Source: Hypholoma sublateritium FD-334 SS-4
Lineage: Eukaryota > Basidiomycota > Agaricomycetes > Agaricales > Strophariaceae
DNA: 64,000 bases
Assembly (NCBI GenBank): GCA_000827495.1
Contig: KN817520.1
Span: forward strand, 9,979-73,978
Direction: 5' to 3'
Within the stretch, counting starts at the first letter, position 1, and the number at the start of each line of letters is the position of its first letter. Positions 11,977 through 23,772 of the stretch are shown one piece after another. Position numbers and translations under genes: made by a program. The notes beneath the pieces were generated by a model that worked only from the letters and a program-made list of their open reading frames with translations, was not told the DNA's origin and ran no database searches.

Positions 11977-12841
11977 GCGCACCTGCCTCCCTCTCCCCCG
12001 CTGTGTGTCTGCACCAAATGTCATATCACCGCCCGCTATGCCCTCGTCCGTCCGTCGAATTTCGTGCTTTATTACCCCCTCGTCTCTTGCATCTGGATCT
12101 TTTATCGTAGTGTAGTCATTCACCTTCACTCCGCCGCCTTGACTTCACCTTCTGCGCACGGCACCCCTTCACCCCTGCCCCCCAGCGAGATGCACAGTAC
12201 TATCTCGCTGTATTCGCCGCACCTTTGTCTGCTTTGCATATTGTTTTTGTTTTTGTGTGTCTCGTCTCGTCTCGTGTGCCGCCCCCTTTCCGCGTCTGCC
12301 TTCCTTCAGCTGGGGGCGCGCATTTTTTTGTTTGTGTGTCCGTTTCCGCGTTTATATCCTCTGTGTCTCCGTCTGTCCGTCGCCCTCTGCATCGCCCCGC
12401 AAACACCAGCCAATATCAACACCAACATGTATATGCCCTAAGCCCGCCGTATCATCAAACCACCCGCCCACACCCAGCCAGCCAGTCGATCAAGCAACAA
12501 ACCAGCCCCGCCAGCCCGCCCGCATCTCATCCAATTTTTAGTAGCATTAGTATTCAGTAGTTACGTATTAGTAGTGTAGCCTTTCATCTTCTATGTCATC
12601 CTGCAAGTAGATACAATATCTCGTCTCGATTTTTGCATGTCGTCCTGTGTTGTGTGCGTTTTATGGCCGGGTGCAGCCCAGCAGAATAGGATACAGCTAA
12701 GAGTTGGTAAAATCCAGACCTGGGATAGCGCAGACGACCCGTGCCGCGCAAGATGTGTGCGTGAATAATATAGATGCCATATCGCACGAAGTACACCGGT
12801 GTAGCGCTACGCAACCCCGGCCCGGGACCACCATTGCCTGC
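11977..12841. other. Convergent 3' regions of transportin and lectin genes
   Basis: No gene seen. The first 560 bases are strongly pyrimidine-rich on the plus strand, with runs such as gtctcgtctcgtctcgtgtg, as is common in fungal 3' UTRs. The open frames here are compositional. Confidence 0.5.
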
Positions 12842-14423
12842 TCAGTAGCGCTTCCCGCCGTAGTCGTTGAACCCCCCGCCGACGCCCGCGCTGCGCATCC
12901 CGTAGCCACCACCGCCACCACCCCCGCCGCTCAAGCCCATGCCCATACCGCCGCCGAAGCCACTGTAGCGCTTCCGGCGCTGGTACTCCTGCCAGCCGTA
13001 GTACCCGCCCGCGCACACGCCGCCGAGCAGCGCGAGCTTGAAGAAGAATCCAAGCCATGTGCTGCCGCCCTTCGCAGCGTCGGGGTGCGCTGACGCGAAG
13101 ATAGAGGACTTCTTGTGCTTGTTGCGCGGGTCGTCCGGCTTAGAAACGATGGCGGAGTAAGCGTTGACGGTGATGATGCTGCAGGTACGGTGGGTTAGTC
13201 AGTGGTTCTTTGGGTATGGGTAAAGAGGGTGGGACGCACTCGTGTGCGTCGGAGACGTCGCCTGTCATCGCAGAGAACCCGAGGAAGGGGTTCGTGGGCA
13301 AGGAGATTTTCTCGACGCGGAAGCAAGGCGACCAGTCGTCCCATGCCTTGTACTGGATCTTGACCTATGCACGCAGCGGGCGTGAGTGGGAAGATTAAAT
13401 CAGCGTGGTGGGAAAGAGACGTACGTCGAGGAAACTGTCTTTCACGTAGGTCAGCTTAATCTTCGTCGCGACGTTCGTGCGGCGGAAGTTAGCCTGAGAA
13501 ATTGTGAGTAACCAGTCATTCGTTCGCGAGGGGCACGTACGGAGCAGGCGCCGATTTCCTGGCCATCGCCATCTCGACCGAAATCGTACTTTTTGTTCCC
13601 GTCGCCTAGAATGCCGACGATTCGCGGGAAGGAGTATGTATGTTTATCGTTTGCGTATCTTGTTTGAAGATTAGTTTACAGGATATCATACGGAAACAGT
13701 TCTTTCTTACGTGTCGAGGAAGATACCGAGCCCAGTAAATTGATCTGTGAGGTAGAGGTGTCAAGTCAAAATCTGCCCACTGATAAGAATGCGTACACAC
13801 CTTTGCTACCAAACACCGGCCCTTCTACTGCGCGATCCTTCGTAAGCCATATCGCAAGCCCGTCACCGTAGAGATGAGATGGGTCGCCCGAGACTTTGAA
13901 TTCGACTTCGATGATGAAATTGGAGGCTGTGAGTGCGAGACGAGACCATAGCCATCCCTAAACGCGCTTGTGAGAAAGACAAAGCTTATGGGAGTGTAAA
14001 CACACCATTTGTGAGGGCCTGTTCCTTGTCAATCGGATGTACTTGTTCGTGTTCTGCGTACATAGGTCAGCTATCCGGGATATTGCAATCTCATGCGACT
14101 GAGACGTACGACATATGCATCTGCGCCAAAATCCCACCATCTTTTGAAACATAACTGAGTTTGGTATTCATTACAGATATTTTGTAGATTACTCACCGAT
14201 TCTGAAGATCTTGGTCGATGTATGGTGCGTATAGTGAATGTGTTCGCAGTGTTAATGTCTGCGCAGGGAATCCGATCTTTCAGCGTTCTAGATAGCTTTA
14301 ACGTAAAATTCGACGCACCCTATCGATGGTATCGTTTCCCAATTTTGTCTTGTCGTCCACCGCCGCTTGGGCGACACCAAACAGCAAACTTGAGAATGAA
14401 AGCAAAAGTGCGAGCGAGCCCAT
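12842..14423 (-). CDS. L-type lectin cargo receptor (VIP36/ERGIC-53/Emp47-like)
   Basis: Ten exons: 14423-14319, 14258-14197, 14140-14110, 14053-14006, 13957-13801, 13744-13711, 13658-13541, 13493-13425, 13364-13240 and 13178-12842, coding about 361 residues. A signal peptide covers about residues 1-23 (LALLLSFSSLLFGVAQA). The lectin fold follows with YIDQDLQNRWWDFGADAYV, the sugar-site block YGDGLAIWLT, and the terminal strand NPFLGFSAMTGDVSDAHD. One membrane helix lies at about 291-312. The cytosolic tail is short, glycine-rich and ends KRY, with no clear KKXX or FF exit signal. Family members bind high-mannose glycans and carry glycoproteins between ER and Golgi. Every junction restores lectin sequence, so the exon set is well supported despite no transcript data. 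Confidence 0.9.
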
Positions 14424-15690
14424 GCTCAGCACGCTTGAACACCGCGGAAACATGGAAGGACCAGGGTTCTGGCACAATTCAGTGTGTGCGTTCCTATGTT
14501 CCTGCCACTGGGGACGACGACGGACGTGGGTGGTTCGTGGAGGGAGTAGACAGATAAATTCAGGAGACTGCCAGTGACGTTGCCACGAATATTAGGGCAC
14601 GTGATCAACTTCATGTCGAACTGCCCTCGAGTTCAAACTTGCTTCAAGTTTTCATCGTCACTCTACGCTCTCCTTCTTAATGAATTTGTTTCTTCTCGTT
14701 CGGGGCAAGGTACATCAACAGAGCGATACCCATACTTGTTTTCATAGGATAACTCCGCTCCCCGGATAAATACCGCACCGACTTTGGAGTTTTCACCGCA
14801 TGATGATCTGCTGCATGTCAGACGCTGGCTAGAAGCTGCTGGAACGACGGCAGCCGCAATTCCACGGCGATACGACATCACACTGCGGGCGCCAATACAT
14901 ACTGAGCATACTCTACATATAGGTGATCTTTGACTGACTCTTTTCCTGCATCCTTCTGATATGTTGGTTGGACCGACTCTGCCGCAGGGCCGCTTCTGCG
15001 CCGCTCTTCATAGCCCCTTTGACATGCATCCTCGGCTCTGCATATGTGTTGCGTATCTGTTTTCTTCATTCCGGCCAAAATATGTTCAGCTCTACCGGGA
15101 AGGATGAGATGGACAAGTTGGGTATGGAGAACTGCATTATCATGCAAATCAGCGCGTGTTATTCTGAGAACCAGCTCCGCATTGACAAGCACTGCCTCGT
15201 CCAACGCCTGACTCCTGCTGCCGCGTCTGTGCCAGGAGCCGTCCGTCAAGGTGTGTAAAGTTACACGTTTTTGGGCAGCCGTCTGACCGCGTGTTTCTGA
15301 TCTGTGCCCAATTTTGGTACAAATACCATACGATGATGCCATTCTTTGCACTTTTACTTATAAGCGCACCTGCTGTACACACAGCAGGTTTCCATTGACA
15401 GCCTACTCACACGCAGAGCAAAGTTATCGCCATTGTATATAAGGATTGCGGCGTTTATCTGCATTCCCAGTAGACTCGCAACGCGGGGTGGGGTATCCGC
15501 AGGACGAGGTGAGTAGAGTAGTGTCTCTGGTGCTCCCCGCCGGCCCGCATATCCGCTCACTGGTACTTGTCGCAGTTCTTAGACAATANCTTAAATCCAT
15601 TAAACGCGGGCTCTTTCACCTAGNAAGTTTTTTGTTGTCCAAGGTCTGTTAGCAAGCTGACTGAAACCGTAATTCGAACCCCTCTAGATT
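14424..15690. other. Unassigned region between lectin and NLR-like locus
   Basis: Frames of up to 157 codons occur on the minus strand (15351-14878) and 96 codons on the plus strand (14968-15258). None matches a family I know, and the two overlap antisense. Composition is less AT-rich than typical spacer, so a decayed gene is possible. Confidence 0.4.
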
Positions 15691-15730
15691 TCCATCATGA
15701 NCGATCAGGATAGGANATTATCGCCTTCGT

Positions 15731-18157
15731 GTGTACGCTGAATCGAGTAGACAACGGCGTTTTCTTACATGGCTCCATCTTTCAGGAAGCTCGAATTCGA
15801 AGAACGGAAGAGAATATCGTTCCACAGTATGCATGCATCTGTGCAANGGAAGAATTTTATCGACACTTAACAACTTTGTAGTTGTAGGGGTGCGCGGACT
15901 TCCTCAATCAGGTTGGCAGCCTATTGCATCGACCTTTGTCCATCTGGAAAGCCTCGAGACGCAGAAGTCATTCAGCACGGAATACAAGAAGAACAGTCCT
16001 TCTATCGAATGGGGAGAAAACATGCCTATGTGCGTTGCTTTCATCCAAGAAATCTTCCANANTTCTTGACTCCCTCTGTAGTATGGATCTAAAGGATTCC
16101 TCGAAAGTGCGCTTTGAGGTGCGGAGCCACATGCTCTGGAATAGAANGGTGCTNGGCAAGACAGACCCATATTCTGTGCATGATTTGATGGAGANGCAGA
16201 AGGAAGCGGGCGACGAGCACGACGCATGTGAGTACATTAACTTAATTTCCCCATTTCTTAGCTGTACTCATCCAGTATGTAGACATCGATCTCGTCCTAT
16301 ACCCGGCGACACCCATTTTTTCGCCGCGCAAAGCCCCCGCGCTGGGCAGACACAAGCGCTCCGNGTCGGCTCCTGTGGACATCAAAGTTCCACCTTCANC
16401 CACGCGGCCGCGCAGCTCGCTCTCGCCAACGAAGAGTGCCTCNCGACCACCCTTCAACGTTATCACGCTCAGTCTGCGCATCCGCGAGACAGCCGCGAAG
16501 GATCGCAACAACACGCTCACTGCGGCCTCCATCCAGCGCTTTGTCGAAAAATGCCAGGTTGAGACGCTCGTAGAGTTGCGCGGGAGCACGGACAAGTTGG
16601 TCGGCCTACGCAATATGTTCCAGGCGGACGGGTCACCTGTGAGATTCTTGCGCAATTTTCAGAGAGCAGACGCTGACTCGATAGTTTACCAGCTGGCGGT
16701 CCTGCTAGATCTCGTACTAGGCGCGGCGGAGGGCGTGCGCAAGGCATGTGCATACAAGAGCATGGCCTNAAGCACCTACNGACTGTCTATAGACTGTGAC
16801 GGACCCTTCAACTAGGAATATCAATCAGAACACGGTNGCGTGTGTGAGGGCTTTGAATGGTGCACTAACNCCATACCAGAACATCTCAGCGCGTCAACTN
16901 GAAAAGTTGGGCGAGAATGCGGCCACGCTCGTTCAGGAAATGCTTTGCGGTGCAGTCAAAACGTTAGAAGCTATAAACACTTTCCTGGCGATAGATAATG
17001 GTGAGGCGAAGCAACTCCAAGTCATATATTCTTCTCATGAGACGACCAATCATCTGTTGCTGCAGTCTACACAAGAGATAAATTTGAATTCAAGGTGACA
17101 GCATGGTTGCGATACTTTGAAGGTTGCGAGCGGTATCTTCTGGGGAAAAAAAAAAAAAAAAAAAAAAGATGCAAGCAAACCGGACGCGCTCATCAACAAG
17201 AAGTCGGAGAGAGCCCGTTGCTCTGCTCACATGAGTAAGTCATACATAGTCAAAGCTGGTAAACGTTGCTAATATATCAGCACCTATCCTTTTCCAGCTG
17301 CACACCCTGAACTGCCCAAACACAATATGCTTGTTATGTCACTCCCGCAAGCATTCGACAACGAGGTCTACAACCGCTCCAGCGCACTCCTCGTGTCGGA
17401 ATGGCTCTTCTTCCCGGCGTTTCGCCACCCATCCCTCCCGACAGAAACGGCCCTTGCGAAATCCAGAGACAGTAACATACTGTGTCTCTCCGGGCCCGTG
17501 GGGAGTGGTAAGACACAGCTTGCAGCGCATCTCGCACCGTGGCTTGCGGAGATGGGCTGCCTCGGCGGTTACTTTACCTTCGACCACGGTCTCGGCCTTG
17601 GCCCCACCGCGACGCTCGACGCTCTCCCGTTGACGCTGATCCACCAGGCTGCCGCCGTAGAGCCTGATATGTGCACGCACCTCGCCACCGCGTTCGCGAA
17701 CAATCCCACCGCGGCGCACCAGGCTCTCGAGCGGCGTTTCCTGTCGCTATTCGTCGCACCCGTGCTGAGCTTCGTCGCTGCGCGCCTCCCCGCGGGCGGC
17801 GCGTGGAATCCGCTTGCACCTCTCGTTTTCATCATCGATGGGCTCGGTGCGGCGGAGGGCCACAGCGCGGGCATGATCGGAGCACTCGCGGAGTGGCTGG
17901 CGGGGAGCGGCGTGCTTGCACTGCCACCGCATATTAGGTTCCTGCTACTTACGCGGCCAGAGGTGGGTCTGGCAGCGGCTCTGCGCGCGCGCCAGGCGAA
18001 TTGCGTATATGCTGAGATGGAACCAGAGGTGCACTGCACTCCGGGCGAGTCTTTATGGATGTCGGAGTCCGGGGTAGTGCTTCAGGCTGGGGAGGTGCCA
18101 CGGGTTAGGGAGGCGCCTCTCGCACATTCCCCGCTGGCCCTCAAAGGCCCTGTGTAA
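15731..18157 (+). pseudogene. C2-NACHT NLR-like gene, degenerate
   Basis: Blocks in order resemble the basidiomycete C2-NACHT NLR architecture. A C2-like stretch lies at 15950-16227 (SSKVRFEVRSHMLWN, then GKTDPYSVHDLM). A helical linker spans about 16400-17140. A P-loop NTPase follows with Walker A GPVGSGKT at 17492-17515, Walker B LVFIID at 17822-17839, and the sensor-like RFLLLTRPE shortly after. The upstream parts fall in different frames with several stops, about a dozen ambiguous bases and a 22-base A run (17146-17167). The NACHT exon 17327-18157 is open and GC-rich but ends soon after the sensor, with no WD40, ankyrin or HEAT repeats. NLR-like proteins in fungi act in non-self recognition. 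It could be a living short NACHT protein with a badly assembled 5' half, or a relic. Confidence 0.6.
17146..17167 (+). repeat. Homopolymer A22
   Basis: Twenty-two consecutive A follow ctgggg inside the otherwise coding-like linker of the NLR-like locus (…EGCERYLLG, then lysine codons). Slippage or an assembly artefact here could by itself shift the frame. Confidence 0.95.
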
Positions 18158-18727
18158 TGCAGCCCTGTGAGTTATCAGGTTCAACTCGATTTGTGCAGTG
18201 CTTGTAGTACAGCCGTGTTGATACAGCACTCGATCCAATATATAACCAGTAACTACGTTTAACTTATCCTTTATGAAACTTTAGATATAGACTTCTCGAA
18301 CATCTTAGTATATTTTCGGCCAAATTTCAGTATGTACCTTCGATTCTGTAGTATGTTGAAGGAAGATAAACGGCCCAGCCTGAAGCAACTTTTTGAAAGG
18401 ATTCTACATAAGGATTCAATTGGGTTTGTAATTGGCCTCAATGGCAGTCTCTGACTCCACCGGCTGGTGTAGCTTCTCGGCTGTTTGCTTTTGTCCATTC
18501 TTCCCGCGGACCAGCCGGCCAATGTTTACACTTGTAATTAAAGCTTCCAGCTTTAAGCGCTTGAACCCCAAGGCCTCATGCTCAAACCTCAGTGAAGCAA
18601 CCATGTAGTAGCTGGGAGTAGCCGTTCATACGTCCAGTAAAAATAATGCTGCGACATCTGCAATACATAGTAAGAAGATAAAGACGTCTAGCCAACTTTC
18701 CTTTAGAAGACTTGACAAACACCACTT
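18158..18727. other. Spacer downstream of the NLR-like locus
   Basis: No gene recognised. It is AT-rich with short frames only. The duplicated BTB unit begins near 18728. Confidence 0.4.
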
Positions 18728-20655
18728 CCCATGACACAGTCACTATCTGATGGATAAGAAGCTTTAAATACGTACCTCGTGTGCTCTGAACATGCTCTGC
18801 CGCAGTATCCCCTGACTCACAAAACTTCTAGAAGCATCTTTTGCCTCGCTGCATGACACATGATTTAAGCGCCCGTCGAAGTCTAGCTTAAAAACGGTGC
18901 TCGTTGGCTGTGGATAGCTGCAATTCGAAGGCTTTCCCATTTGAACCTCTTCTACTAGGTCTTTACCACTGATACCTTCACGTCCATCTAAGTCATGTCT
19001 CTCCAAGTCATGTCATCGAGTGCTTTCGATTACCATGATAGCCAAGGACCCAGAGACGCCGCCGGAGACCAACCCGCACCCGTCTTTGTCGATGCAGAGT
19101 CCAGAAATGACTGCGAAGAGGTTCCTGGCTCAAGTAGCAGTGTTAATGCAGGTCCCCGTCGGGTCCCGGCCTTCTATATGGAACCTGTTGTCTTTCAGGT
19201 AGAAGCGCACTATTGTAGTATGCTATATTATGGGGCTGACATACACCGCTATCGAAGGTAGAAAACCGCCTTTTTAAGGTCCCCAAGAACGGCTTTCAGG
19301 TTCCCGGCACCATTTTCGAAGCCATGTTTGCACTCCCTTCCAACGAAACTGACGATTCTATTGAAGGCTCGAGTGACGAGAATCCGATACATCTTCATGG
19401 AATAGAGGAAAAGAAATTCAAAGCGTTCTTGACAGTGCTATACCCCTCGTAAGCCATATATAATTACATATTCTCAGTCTGTAACTGACCCCGAACCTAG
19501 GAAGGCGCTCATTGACGATGAGAACCGGTACTTTATCCTTCTTGGGGCACTGGATCTTGCAACATTCTGGGAATTTACTCAAGTTCGTTGAGCACTCAGG
19601 CTTTACATCTATATTTCACGTCTCGTTAATTTTTGTCCCAGTTACGAAAGGATATTATCTCGGATCTTTCGCCTATGATTGAAAAACGAAGCGACCTTGA
19701 AGTCATGTATCTGGGCAAGAAATATCGCGTAGCCAGTTGGCTGCGTATGGCCTATACCAAACTGGTGCAGATTTGCGCGAAACTTCCTATCGAGACGCTC
19801 ATTTCGTCCCAATTTCCGCTGGACTGGGAGACTATTGCCAAGTTGTACCAGATAAGGGACACTATCTGCAGAGAGGCAATGGACAACGCGACATGCGAGC
19901 AATGTCATCAGACATTCGGGCCAAGCTATGGACAACGGCACGAACCGCGCCGTTTTTCGTGTGAATGTCGTGTAGTTCGATTCATCAACACTCACTTCAA
20001 TGGAGAACTCGAAGCCATGAGAGATGATCCATTGTCTGACTTCTTTACCCCCCCAATGGAAATTCCTTACGGCGGTGAGTGCGATGCGCATGAGTATGTT
20101 GGAGTAAACATTTACTGATCACATATGTTTAGGCCCCCGGGCTGCCAGCGCAGGTTCGAAGAAGAAGAAGAAGAAGTAGGTTATAGTTCATATCGGCTCC
20201 GTACCAAACAGAGAATCTCTATTGTGTACAAGTATACAGATTGCGCATGATTATTCGAGAGTCTACCTACTTCCCTCAAACTTTCCTCAATCGTTTCCAA
20301 TGTCAATATTTCTGGCGGACTGATGCTAGACGCGAATCGTATATGAGAAACTGAATATCAAGTACTTGTTATTACACTAAGGCTAAATCCTCCCAGTTGG
20401 AGGCAGTGTTTGAGAAGTGATTCACAAAGCTAGGCCGTCGTTTTTACTCATGTATTCAAGGAAGACTCAAATAGATATCCTCAATTAATACCCACAGGTA
20501 AGTAATCGCGACAATCCGCTTAGTCTCACATTTTGAAAATGGCGCTCAAATGGGAAAGATGGAATAAATGGGCGCGCCCGTAAAGCCCGACCATCAGTTA
20601 TATTAGATTTGAAAATAAGCGCTCATCTTTTGTGTTTGTGCTTCTTGAGTAGTAC
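18728..20655 (+). repeat. Tandem duplication, unit 1
   Basis: This unit matches 21615-23393 over its 5' flank, BTB gene and 3' flank. Shared upstream words include aaaacttctagaag, gatttaagcgcccgtcga and tagcttaaaaacgg. Shared downstream words include ggctccgtaccaaacagaga, attgtgtacaagtata, gatgctagacgcgaatcgta and gcgctcatcttttgtgtt. About 960 bp of unrelated DNA separates the units. Confidence 0.85.
18995..20179 (+). CDS. BTB/POZ-domain protein, duplicated copy 1
   Basis: Five exons: 18995-19198, 19258-19448, 19501-19582, 19642-20074 and 20133-20179, about 318 residues. A polar, probably disordered N-terminus of about 60 residues leads into the BTB pattern FYMEPVVFQVENRLFKVPK, then FEAMFALPSNE and FLTVLYPS. 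The helical region LGALDLATFWEF and the following repeats match the fungal BTB layout. A C-terminal CEQC...CEC set could bind zinc. The last exon adds a tail of six lysines, coded by six AAG codons, that copy 2 lacks. BTB domains mediate dimerisation and often link to Cul3 ubiquitin ligases. The role of these fungal families is not known. Confidence 0.75.
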
Positions 20656-21614
20656 GCGCCCTCCGCCCTCCGCATTGCCTTAGCTGTGATGGTCAAGTTG
20701 CACCCATAATTTGTAGTACTGCGGCCCTTATCGTGTTGAGGACAAATCACGATGACCGTGCTTCGGGCGGTGGCTGGTCGACGATACCACGCGGTAAATG
20801 CTACAAGGCAAGGTGGACGAGTGGTGTGCGGAGAATGACTTGGGATTTGTCGCGGGCCGGACAGTTGATCGAAGTTCGAACTCGCAGCGGCAGGGGTGGA
20901 CGGCGGATGCTCCTATGTACGAGCTGGACAGAGCGCCAGTGAGTACAGGGGGCATGTGCAGGAGCACTGGGGAGGTCACGCCAGTGCCCGGCGCTGATGT
21001 TGGCGTGGGGTCTGAAGATCTGAAGACACGAGTCGATTAATGAGAAGCGATGTCAGGAGAAAAAAGGGGTTACATACCACATACAACATCCGCATCTTCG
21101 TACTGAGCCCAGGATCAGTGAATTGTCGCGTCCATGCGCGCGCGGTATCGCTTCATGTGTACGTGCGCCATGTGCGCACTTCCCCGCGTCGCAATTGCAA
21201 ATCAAAGCCGAGAGACGTGCTGCGGGGCGGCGTACGACGGTGTGGGAGGGAATCCTGTATGTCACGATAGCCTACGTTGGAGCGTATGTTCGGAGCCCAT
21301 TGAGAGAGCGCTGAGAAGTAAAGTCAAAGTAAAGTGGAAACTTGAAAGCAACTTGAAAGCGACTTGAAAGTCAACGGTGTAGCTGCCCGGAGTTAGCCGG
21401 GCAGATAACGCACGGTGCACGTGCACCTTTCCCATTGTTTGACATGTTACAACTGATAGTAAGGAACAAGTACTTGTGCTCACTTGGTGCTCACCGTGAA
21501 TAGGTATTTGAATGTCTACCGAATTGAACTTGAACTTACCCAAGTATTACGTAACGCTCCTCATAAACACCTAAGGAAAACTATTTGGCTGGACGTCTTT
21601 ATCATCTTACACTT
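20180..21614. other. Unit 1 3' flank and spacer between duplicated units
   Basis: 20180-20655 is duplicated 3' flank. 20656-21614 is unique. A plus-strand frame at 20798-21040 (80 codons, ending EDLKTRVD) looks like the tail end of a coding exon, but I see no upstream partner. Near 21315-21370 the word acttgaaag is repeated three times (cttgaaagcaacttgaaagc...). Confidence 0.4.
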
Positions 21615-23393
21615 CCCAGGACATAGTCACCATCCCATACATAAGAAACTTCACCTTCACGTCATGATTCTTCGCCGTTGCTTCGCCGCAGTACTTATTC
21701 CTTGAATAGCAAAACTTCTAGAAGTATCTTATCCTCGCTGCATGGCACGTGATTTAAGCGCCCGTCGATTGTTTAGCTTAAAAACGGCGTTCACTGGCTG
21801 TTAATAACTGCAATTCCGACGCCTGCTCACTTCGATCTTTTCTATTAAGACTATATCAGTGGATCTCTGACGCTCGTCCAAGTCATGTCTTTGCTGCCAT
21901 TGAGTGCTTTCAATTGCCATGAAAACCGAGGGCGCGGGGACACCGCCGGGCACCATGCCACTGACGTCTCGGACAACCTCGGAAGCCTCGCCAACAGGGC
22001 CGAGACCCCTTCTATCCCTCCCATTACTGTACCAGCCAACCCCAGGCCTCGCCGAGACAAATGTTTCTACCTAGAACCTATCACCTTCCAGGTATCGATC
22101 TCATTGTCCTCTACACCACGCAAAAGTACTGATATATGCATCGTAACCATAAGGTAGGAAACACGCTTTTCAGAGTTCCGAAGACAGGCTTTCAGGTTCC
22201 GGGCACCGTTTTTGAAGCGATGTTTTCTCTTCCATCAAATGAGACCAAGGAAATTGCCGAAGGATCAAACGACGATAATCCTATTCATCTTCACGGTATA
22301 GATGAAAGTAAATTCAGGGCGTTTTTGACAGTTTTGTATCCATCGTACGTCGCAGCAAGTTTAGCTCAGGCAAGCTCCCATCTGACTATTATAGCACAAG
22401 TCAGGATGTGACCGTTGACGAAGAGAGTCAGTATCGAACTCTAATCGGCGCTCTGGACCTCGCAACCTTCTGGGAGTTCACAAAGGTTTGTCTAAATATT
22501 TCGTGTCTGTCCAGAAATGTCTAACAGCTTTGCTTAACATTGTAGCTACGAAAAGAGATCATATCTAATCTGTCGCCTATGATCACGACACGAAACGACC
22601 TGGAAATTATATTCATATCGAGGAAGTATCGCGTCGTCGATTGGCTGTGTGCATGCTACAAGAAACTGGCATGGTCATCTTCCGAGCTTCTCATCAAATC
22701 CCTTCTATCGCCTCCGTTTTCCCTGGACTGGGAAACAATAGCGAAGATATACCACATCAGAGATTTAATTAGCAGAAGTGGAGCTAATTCCAACACAAAA
22801 TGTGGTGAATGCGGCGAAGGATCTGGGCCTAGCTCTATTGGACCCAATCGGTTCTGTTGCTCATGCCGTGCTGTAAAAATGATTGAGACGCACTTTCGCG
22901 AGGAATTTTTGGCGATGGAAGAGAATTTGGCAGACTTCCTTGAGCCCCCCGCGTTGGCCGCCTGACCACAATATATTGGCTCCGTACCAAACAGAGAATT
23001 TCTATTGTGTACAAGTATATAGCATTGTTCGAGCGTCGAATTACTTCCTTCCAACTTCCCTCAATTGTTTTCAATGTCTATATCTTTGATGGACTGATGC
23101 TAGACGCGAATCGTATACTGAAAGCTGGATATTGAGTATTTGTTATTACACTAAAGCTCGATCCTTCCAGTTGCACCAGACAGTCGTTTTTACTTATGCA
23201 TTCAAGGAAGACTAAAAAATATATGCTCAATTATTTCCCATAGCTAATAGCGACAATCCGCTTGGCTCTTACGTTTTGAGAACGGCGCTCGAATAGGACA
23301 GATGAAATTAATGAGCGCCTATAAAAGTCGACAATCATTGTATTAGATTCAAAGATAGGCGCTCATCTTTTGTGTTTTGTGCTTTTTGAGTAG
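21615..23393 (+). repeat. Tandem duplication, unit 2
   Basis: Second copy of the unit described at 18728-20655, in the same orientation. Similarity is clear in both flanks as well as in the gene. Confidence 0.85.
21885..22965 (+). CDS. BTB/POZ-domain protein, duplicated copy 2
   Basis: Four exons: 21885-22091, 22154-22344, 22401-22485 and 22546-22965, about 300 residues. The start MSLLPLSAF lies at the same place as MSLQVMSS of copy 1. BTB blocks are FYLEPITFQVGNTLFRVPK, FEAMFSLPSNE and FLTVLYPS, then LIGALDLATFWEFTK. A C-terminal CGEC...CSC set parallels copy 1. Exon 2 is 191 nt in both copies. The acceptor of exon 3 had to be set at acaag (22396-22400), since the nearer ag at 22403-22404 leads to a stop. 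Copy 2 lacks the final intron and the lysine tail. Its role is unknown, as for copy 1. Confidence 0.75.
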
Positions 23394-23772
23394 ATACTCT
23401 CAAAAAGGAGTTTTGATTTTTAAATATCCATACGACTAGCTCTCTTGATATATACGTCTTGAGGATGTGTAGGGCTGTAGGGCTGGGCTCACAAACGACA
23501 GGTCTGATATTAATGCTTACAGTTACACACCCCACATCCTCAGAGACACAGGCGTGTCTTTGCAAGCCACAGTAATAAAGGCATAAGTCATGAAGTCCAC
23601 TCTAATATGTATGTATTTATTTAGGATAATATATGCGTCGCCGACTTCACAGCAACAGTCTAGAGTCGTTCGCACTGCATTCGTATTAATTAGAAGTGTC
23701 GTCATGGGAGCATATCATACTCACAGTAGCACTACTAGAAAGCAAGGCAGTCATGTACGGTTGCCATTGAAG
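23394..23772. other. Spacer upstream of the SnoaL-like gene end
   Basis: AT-rich, no gene recognised. Short frames only. Confidence 0.4.

Noticed and set aside
14878..15351. 157-codon minus-strand frame
   Set aside because: Not recognised, overlaps a plus-strand frame, and no splice partners join it to neighbours. Kept only as part of the unassigned region.
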